Notes under the pieces: model-generated
Seen by the model: only the letters and a program-made list of their open reading frames with translations
Told to the model about the DNA's origin: nothing
Databases searched by the model: none
Part shown: piece by piece, positions 51,750-56,539 of the stretch
Position numbering within the stretch: the stretch's first letter is position 1
How the letters are laid out: each line of letters begins with the position of its first letter
Assembly (NCBI GenBank): GCA_003696105.1
Contig: RFGE01000289.1
Span: 1-56,539 of the forward strand
Direction of reading: 5' to 3'
From: Deltaproteobacteria bacterium
GTDB taxonomy: Bacteria > Myxococcota_A > Polyangia > Haliangiales > J016
Length of the DNA stretch: 56,539 bases
Made by a program: the position numbers and the translations under genes

Positions 51750-51821
51750 GCGAGCGTAGCTCAGCGGGAGAGCACCGCCTTCACACGGCGGGGGTCATAG
51801 GTTCAAACCCTATCGCTCGCA
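51750..51821 (+). tRNA. tRNA-Val (anticodon CAC)
   Basis: A 72-base tRNA: acceptor GCGAGCG (51750-51756) with CGCTCGC (51814-51820), D arm TAGCTCAGCGGGAGAGCA, anticodon stem CCGCC/GGCGG around TTCACAC (anticodon CAC), T arm ATAGGTTCAAACCCTAT. Discriminator A at 51821; CCA is not encoded. It reads GUG, expected to be a frequent Val codon in this genome. Confidence 0.96.
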
Positions 51822-51881
51822 CTACTCGCGGCGGGGCGTCTCGCCCCGCCGTGCGCGTACGGCCAACGCGGTAAGCCCCCG

Positions 51882-51970
51882 GATGCACCGCGGCCCGGAT
51901 GCGCCGCGGCCCGATACGCCGCGGCCCGATGCGCCGCGGCCCGATGCACCGCGGCCCGATGCGCCGCGGA
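51882..51970 (+). repeat. 15-bp tandem repeat, about 6 units
   Basis: Units close to GATGCGCCGCGGCCC, with G/A variants (GATGCACC, GATACGCC), repeat about six times directly after tRNA-Val. Each unit contains the palindrome CCGCGG. They lie in the 675-base gap 51822-52496, in which no gene is seen. Frames read through the array encode only simple repeats. Confidence 0.8.
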
Positions 51971-52087
51971 TGACTTCCCGGGGCTGTCCGCGGTACCCAC
52001 CGCCGCCTCCCCGGGCACGCGCCGCCTGTCATCTCTGGCGATCATGCCCGCGGCCCAAGCGGGTGTTCTGCCGGTCAGAAGGTCTGC

Positions 52088-52164
52088 ACCGACCATGAAG
52101 GCCCGTACCGACCATGAAGGCCCGCAGCGACCATGAAGGCCCGTACTCACGATAGAAGGCCCGT
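52088..52164 (+). repeat. 19-bp tandem repeat, 4 units
   Basis: Units of the form ACCGACCATGAAGGCCCGT at 52088, 52107 and 52126, with a diverged fourth at 52145. Too few, and without spacers, for a CRISPR array. The rest of the gap up to 52496 shows no recognisable feature. Confidence 0.8.
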
Positions 52165-52496
52165 ACCAATCCGAACTGCGCCGAATTGCGTGGAGCGTTC
52201 GCGGCTCGCGGGACAACGATCGTCCGCCGTGACGATCGGCGGTCCCCCTCGCGACGGTCGGGGCCGACTGCAGTCGGCCTGTATCGAAACGTCGGAACGG
52301 AACCTCGGGCATTGCGCGCGGAAGACCACGGTGGGGCCGAATCGGCGTGATCGGGGGCGCGCAGAACTCCGGTCGATCCAGATCGACGGCCGGATCGCGG
52401 CAATGGACGACGGTCGGTCGGGATCGGGGGCGGTCTCGGGCCGGTGGCCCGCGGCGGATGCGGCATGTGCACGCATGGGCTACGCTCGACCATCGG

Positions 52497-54290
52497 ATGC
52501 TCGGTCCGGATCGCTGTCCCGACGACAACGCCGTAACGCGGTGGCTCGAGGGCCGCACCGACGCGGCGACCGGCGAGGCGATCCGTCGACACGCCGACCG
52601 ATGCACCGCGTGCAAACAGTGGCTCGCGGCGCTGTCCCCCGAACTGGAAACCGATGCGACCACGACGGAGATCGCCGGCCGCTACGAGCTGCGCCAACGC
52701 ATCGGAGCCGGCGCGATGGGCGCGGTCTATGCGGCGTTCGACCGCCGCCTCGGCCGCGAGGTGGCCGTCAAGCTGGTTCGCCCCGACGCCGCGCCGGCAG
52801 CGCGTGAGGAACTCGGCGCGCGGATCCTGCGCGAGGCGCGCGCGCTCGCTCGCCTCGCGCATCCGAACGTGCTCGCCGTGTTCGACGCCGGGGTGCACGA
52901 CGACGCGGTGTTCCTCGCGACCGAACTCGTGCGCGGGCGCGACGTGCGCGCGTGGCTGGCCGCGAACGCTCCCTCGCCGCGCGCGGTCGTCGACGTGTTC
53001 GTACAGGCCGCACGCGGGCTGGCGGCCGCGCACTCGGCGGGCATCGTCCACCGCGACGTCAAACCGGACAACATCCTCGTCGGCGACGACGGGCGCGTGC
53101 GGCTCGCCGACTTCGGCCTCGCCCGCGGCGCGCCGGCGCCCGGCGGCGCGGAGGCCACCGCCTCGTTCGCGGGGACGCCGGCCTACCTGGCTCCCGAGCT
53201 GTACGCGGGCGTCGCGCCCGACGAGCGGTCCGATCAGTTCGCGCTATGCGTGTCTCTGTTCGAGGCGGTCTATGGCGCGCGCCCGTTCGCGGGCGCCACC
53301 GCGACGGCCTACGGTGCCGAGGTGCGCGCGGGCCGTCGCGCCCGCGCCCCCGATCCGCCGGGCCTGGCCGGGCTCGGCGCCGTCATCGCGCGAGGACTCG
53401 AGCCCGATCCCGACCGCCGGTTCCCCTCGGTCGCCGACCTCGCCGACGCGCTAGAGCGCATCGCGACCGGCGCGACACGGCGCCAGACCGCCCGCCGCCG
53501 CGTCGCCATCGGCGCCGTCGCGTCCGCAGTCGCGATCGCCGCCGCGCTCGCCGGCACGCGGGGCCGGCCCGCCGCTGCGCCCGGCGCGCGCGCCGCCGCC
53601 GGCCCCGACGCCGCACTGGCCGTCGCCGCGCACTTCGCCGCGCACGCCGGACCTGCCGGCCCGCCCGCATTGCCAGCCGCCGCCGGCCCCGATGCCGGAG
53701 CTGCCGCGATCGCGCTGCCCGGCGTCGATGCGAGTAACGCGGCCCCCGTCGCCGTCCTCCTCAAGCGCGCCCGCGAGCGGCTCGAGGTCCGCGACGGCCC
53801 CGGCTGCATCGCCGCCCTCGACGCCGGCGATCTCGCCTCGCCACTGCCGCCAGGCGTGGCCCTCGTACGCGCCTCGTGCGAGATGCTGGCGGGGCAGTGC
53901 GAGCGGGGGGTGGCCACGTTGCGCGCCGCGCTCGCGCCCACGCAGACCGAACGGGAGCTGGCGTCGACGATCCGGAACCTGCTCACGTCCTATTGCCCGG
54001 CCGAACTCGCCGACACGCGCGCCGAGCGCATCGCCCGCCTCTACGTCCAGGTCAACGGGGACGACGACGCGCGCTGCGCCGGCGCCGCGCCGGTGTGGGC
54101 CGCGCTGGCCGATCGCACGCCGGACGACGCGGACGACGGCGACATCGGCGACGTCCTCCGACTCGGCATCGGCATCGCGCAGTGCCAGGCGCGCCTCGGG
54201 CGCTGCGCGGACGCGATCGCCACGCAGCGGCGCCTCGAAACCGTCGCCGGGCGGCCCGTCACCGCGCCGCTCCGATGTCCGGCGCGTTGA
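52497..54290 (+). CDS. Zinc-finger Ser/Thr protein kinase with membrane helix
   Basis: A 597-residue kinase. An N-terminal anti-sigma-type zinc finger (Cys7, His32-x3-Cys36-x2-Cys39; CPDDNAVTRWLEGR, then RHADRCTAC) precedes the kinase domain (about 62-330: GAGAMGAVYAAFD, VAVKLVRP, HRDVKPDN, DFGLARG, APELY). One membrane helix follows near residue 350 (VASAVAIAAALAG), then an Ala/Pro-rich linker and a C-terminal helical, Cys-containing outer domain (CEMLAGQCERGV, SYCPAEL, CQARLGRCADAI). ATG 52497 is chosen just before the zinc finger. The outer domain may sense envelope signals (inference). Confidence 0.9.
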   Translation: MLGPDRCPDDNAVTRWLEGRTDAATGEAIRRHADRCTACKQWLAALSPELETDATTTEIAGRYELRQRIGAGAMGAVYAAFDRRLGREVAVKLVRPDAAPAAREELGARILREARALARLAHPNVLAVFDAGVHDDAVFLATELVRGRDVRAWLAANAPSPRAVVDVFVQAARGLAAAHSAGIVHRDVKPDNILVGDDGRVRLADFGLARGAPAPGGAEATASFAGTPAYLAPELYAGVAPDERSDQFALCVSLFEAVYGARPFAGATATAYGAEVRAGRRARAPDPPGLAGLGAVIARGLEPDPDRRFPSVADLADALERIATGATRRQTARRRVAIGAVASAVAIAAALAGTRGRPAAAPGARAAAGPDAALAVAAHFAAHAGPAGPPALPAAAGPDAGAAAIALPGVDASNAAPVAVLLKRARERLEVRDGPGCIAALDAGDLASPLPPGVALVRASCEMLAGQCERGVATLRAALAPTQTERELASTIRNLLTSYCPAELADTRAERIARLYVQVNGDDDARCAGAAPVWAALADRTPDDADDGDIGDVLRLGIGIAQCQARLGRCADAIATQRRLETVAGRPVTAPLRCPAR

Positions 54291-54380
54291 CCGCCCGCGC
54301 CATACGCCCAATCCGATCGCTTCGCCGCGCAAACTGGCTACGTCGGCCACCGCGTCCGCAACCGCCCACCCGCCGCGCCC

Positions 54381-54451
54381 GGAAAACCCCCGAAGCGCGG
54401 ACCCCCCCCGGACGCGCGGAAGACCCCGACGCGCGGAAAACCCCGACGCGC
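54381..54451 (+). repeat. 17-19-bp tandem repeat, 4 units
   Basis: Units around GGAAAACCCCGACGCGC, with length variation through C-tract expansion (GGACCCCCCCC in the second). They lie in the 219-base gap between the kinase and the next lipoprotein gene. No other feature is seen in the gap. Confidence 0.75.
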
Positions 54452-54509
54452 GCAGAAAAACATCGTTTCACCGCGCGACCTGGCGAACCGGCGTCCGTCC
54501 GGACTGGAT

Positions 54510-55637
54510 GTGCGACGACAGACCCTGCCCTCCTACCCCACCTTGGCTCGCGCGGCCGCCGCGGTCGCGTCCGTGCTCGCGGCGGCGTGCGTCGCCGGCG
54601 GCGGCGGCGACGGCGGCGGCGACGGCCTCGACGCCGATCTGGCCGACTACGACGCCCTGGTCGCCGAACTCGACCAGCACCGCACGCTCGCGTTCGACGA
54701 ACGCGCCGACGAACTGCGCGCGGTCGGCAGCCGCCTGTACTGGCTCGAGTTCCCCACCTTCGACCCCGTGTTGCACTCGCAGCGAGACGGCGTCGACGTC
54801 ACCTACGCATTTTCGATCTCGATCGACGACGACTACGCCTACGAGGCCAGCGACAACGTCGTCGTCACCATCGAACTCGGCGAGCAGGAGGTCGTCTACC
54901 GCGCCTACGCCGCCGGCGAGCCCGATCGGCCGCTCGGCACGCTCACCGTCCCGAAGCCGCCGGCCGCACGGTGGTGGGCGTTCGCCGTCCACGCCGGCGA
55001 CGTCTACCTCGCGATGGACGTCGACGGCGCACACTCGCTCGTCCAGTGGACGCCGCCGGACGACCCGGTCGCCCTGTGGACGTTCGCACGGGCCGGGATC
55101 ACCGGCTCCGTCGATGCATTGGCGACCGACGGCGACCGCCTCGTCGCGATCGAAAGCGGCCGCGTATGGCTCGGCACCCTCGCCGGCGAACCGGCGACCT
55201 GGCTCGGCAACGACAAGCAGATCACCGGCGGGATCGGGTTCGACGATCGCTACGTCGTGTACGCGCAGGCCGACGGCGTTCGCGTCTACCGCATCGCGGA
55301 CGGCGTCACGTCGGACCTGAGCGAACGCGTCGCCGCCTCGGACTTCCGCATCAACGACACGTTTGCGACGGCGCACCACTTCGCCCGCCAGGCCCGCCTG
55401 CACAAGGGCACCGTCGTCTACATCGGCCAGTCGGGGCTGTTCGCCTACGACCTCGACCGGGACCGGGTGACCCCGCTGATGCTCGAACCGCGCACGCTGC
55501 CCGGCGGCGCGCGCATCGTCTACGACGATCCGCAGGTGACCGCCGACGGCACCGTCTACGTCACCGCGCTCACGAGCGATAGCGGCTCCGTCGGCGTCGA
55601 CGGCCCGGTCTACGCGGTCCCGTTGCCCGCCGACTGA
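54510..55637 (+). CDS. Lipoprotein with probable beta-propeller fold
   Basis: A 375-residue predicted lipoprotein (lipobox LAAAC, then a Gly/Asp-rich linker). The mature part shows repeating strand units such as WWAFAVHAGDVYLAMDVDG, VDALATDGDRLVAIESG, IGFDDRYVVYAQADG and GTVVYIGQSGLFAYD, typical of a seven-bladed propeller. No catalytic motif is recognised. The start is GTG 54510; the ATG two bases earlier is out of frame. Probably a surface-exposed binding protein. Confidence 0.75.
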   Translation: MRRQTLPSYPTLARAAAAVASVLAAACVAGGGGDGGGDGLDADLADYDALVAELDQHRTLAFDERADELRAVGSRLYWLEFPTFDPVLHSQRDGVDVTYAFSISIDDDYAYEASDNVVVTIELGEQEVVYRAYAAGEPDRPLGTLTVPKPPAARWWAFAVHAGDVYLAMDVDGAHSLVQWTPPDDPVALWTFARAGITGSVDALATDGDRLVAIESGRVWLGTLAGEPATWLGNDKQITGGIGFDDRYVVYAQADGVRVYRIADGVTSDLSERVAASDFRINDTFATAHHFARQARLHKGTVVYIGQSGLFAYDLDRDRVTPLMLEPRTLPGGARIVYDDPQVTADGTVYVTALTSDSGSVGVDGPVYAVPLPAD

Positions 55638-55748
55638 TGTGCGGCGCCGGCGCGGCCCACGCCGCGCGGCCGCCCGCCCCGCGTCCACCCCGGGGTGAAG
55701 TCCACCCCGACAACCGCCGGCGCACGCCGGCCCAGGAGGAAACCTGCC

Positions 55749-56228
55749 ATGACCAAGCTCTACTGTGTGTTGTTCGTCGCTTCACTGTCCGCATGCTCGA
55801 TGCTGTCGCCGAAGCCGCCGGCCACGCCGGACCTGTCGCAACAGCAGGCGCAAAACAACAAGGCGCAACTCGAAACCAACATCGACTCGTTCCAGCGCAA
55901 CTACGAGCAGATGTGGTCGCAGCTCGAAAACTCGATGGCCAAGGTCGAGGGCTACTTCCAATCCCTGCCGCCCAAGGCCAAAAACGATCCGCAATTCGCC
56001 CTGCTCGACAAGCAGTACCGCGAAGCGCAAGCCGCATCGAACGCCCTGCCGGAACGCAAGGACGAACTGCTGGCGTGGGCCGACCAGGTTCGCGACGCGC
56101 CGAGCACGGCGGACGTGCAGACGTTCGCGCGCAAGAGCAACTCGATCAACCAGGACATGGCGGCGCTGATGACCCAGCTCGGACGGCTCCAGCAGGAGCT
56201 GTTCGGCCTCAAAGCCCGCGCGCGATGA
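55749..56228 (+). CDS. Coiled-coil lipoprotein
   Basis: A 159-residue predicted lipoprotein: lipobox LSAC, a proline-containing linker, then a long helical region rich in Gln, Asn, Lys and Glu with heptad character (QQQAQNNKAQLETNIDSFQR, MTQLGRLQQELFGLKARAR). Its composition is notably less Ala/Arg-biased than its neighbours. A strong Shine-Dalgarno sequence (AGGAGGAA) ends about six bases before ATG 55749. It may tether cell-envelope layers in the manner of Lpp-like proteins; this is inference. The stop overlaps the next gene (ATGA). Confidence 0.78.
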   Translation: MTKLYCVLFVASLSACSMLSPKPPATPDLSQQQAQNNKAQLETNIDSFQRNYEQMWSQLENSMAKVEGYFQSLPPKAKNDPQFALLDKQYREAQAASNALPERKDELLAWADQVRDAPSTADVQTFARKSNSINQDMAALMTQLGRLQQELFGLKARAR

Positions 56229-56539
56229 CTCCGATGGCACTGCGACGCGACCGTCGCGGCGCGGCCTGGCTCGCCGCCGCGGCGGTCGCGTGGTGCGCGA
56301 TGGCGTGCACGCCGATGTCGCGCCGTCGCGGCGCGTTCGCCCCCCAAACCCCCGGCTACGCGTACGCGGACGGAACGCTGTTTCACCGCGGCCGCGCCGT
56401 CGCGCACGTCGTCGAGTACGACATCGACGTGTACACGACCCGCTACGACCTGGTGGACCCGCGCGGAGCGCCCATCGCGCGCGTGACGTTCGCGTCGTGG
56501 TACGAACACACATTGCAATGCCGCGCCGAGTTCCCCGGC
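56225..56539 (+). CDS. Lipoprotein, partial (3' end beyond window)
   Basis: 105 codons are visible. A basic and Ala-rich signal ends in the lipobox-like AMAC, followed by RRRG and a beta-rich start (GYAYADGTLFHRGRAVAHVV, YDIDVYTTRYDLVDPRG). It starts inside the stop of the coiled-coil lipoprotein gene, so the two are co-translated. Too little remains to assign a family. Confidence 0.7.
   Translation, partial: MTPMALRRDRRGAAWLAAAAVAWCAMACTPMSRRRGAFAPQTPGYAYADGTLFHRGRAVAHVVEYDIDVYTTRYDLVDPRGAPIARVTFASWYEHTLQCRAEFPG

Noticed and set aside
52088-52164. Short direct repeats as a CRISPR array
   Set aside because: The units are contiguous with no spacers, only four in number, and no cas genes are present.
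51883-52663. Possible genes on either strand in the gap before the zinc-finger kinase
   Set aside because: Frames are made of repeat-derived Gly/Pro/Arg strings without starts, ribosome sites or domains.

Overview
The window comes from a very GC-rich chromosome. Abundant Ser/Thr kinases, an FHA-sigma54 activator, many lipoproteins with beta-propeller, Kelch or FG-GAP folds, and short GTG-started operon genes suggest a myxobacterium-like member of the Myxococcota; this is an inference from gene content. No rRNA, CRISPR array or phage was seen. Two tRNAs are present: Leu-UAA and Val-CAC.

Layout. 1-5116: a partial kinase coupled to an FHA/sigma54 activator (minus), then two lipoproteins (plus). 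5138-7036: a CLC transporter. 7189-9925: sua5-purK-purE. 9985-11461: an NlpC/P60-like lipoprotein, tRNA-Leu and a Cys-rich lipoprotein. 11459-15844: a lipoprotein divergent from uvrA, whose promoter carries a GAAC-N4-GTTC palindrome of the LexA-box type. 15860-17392: efp-epmA. 17476-19070: twin Cys-rich lipoproteins, an FHA protein and a protein with three identical four-Cys modules.

19189-28050 is the most notable region, a sulfur-assimilation island. An Rrf2 regulator leads a tightly coupled series: CysK, an E1-like sulfurylase, a ThrC-like enzyme, a CysO-type sulfur carrier, a NIL-domain protein, a degenerate second E1-like protein, CysM, a JAMM peptidase (Mec), DsrE/F/H-like proteins, TusA, ATP sulfurylase and LarE. 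It resembles the mycobacterial CysO-CysM-Mec route joined to a Tus/Dsr persulfide relay. Three details stand out. The carrier ends Gly-Gly-Arg. The active E1 lacks the N-terminal arginine segment, while the degenerate E1 keeps that segment and has lost its nucleotide site. The DsrH-like protein is only 50 residues. The island is followed by a DUF882 protein and a senA-senB pair (selenoneine synthesis) without senC.

31002-33958: an outer-membrane barrel coupled to a 13-heme cytochrome c. 34020-42944: lipoproteins, two Ser/Thr kinases and PEGA/Kelch proteins. 42915-49504: an alpha-glucan phosphorylase, a DacB-type carboxypeptidase, a small P-loop ATPase and acs. 49549-51513: an IPT/beta-propeller lipoprotein divergent from ridA. 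51750-56539: tRNA-Val, a repeat-rich gap, a zinc-finger kinase and three lipoproteins, the last cut by the window end.

Two 176-bp MITE-like copies (30827-31002 and 51513-51688), in opposite orientation and about 90% identical by eye, abut the stop codons of senB, the cytochrome gene and ridA. Many first genes of transcription units have a -10-like hexamer 6-8 bases before the start codon, which suggests frequent leaderless transcription.
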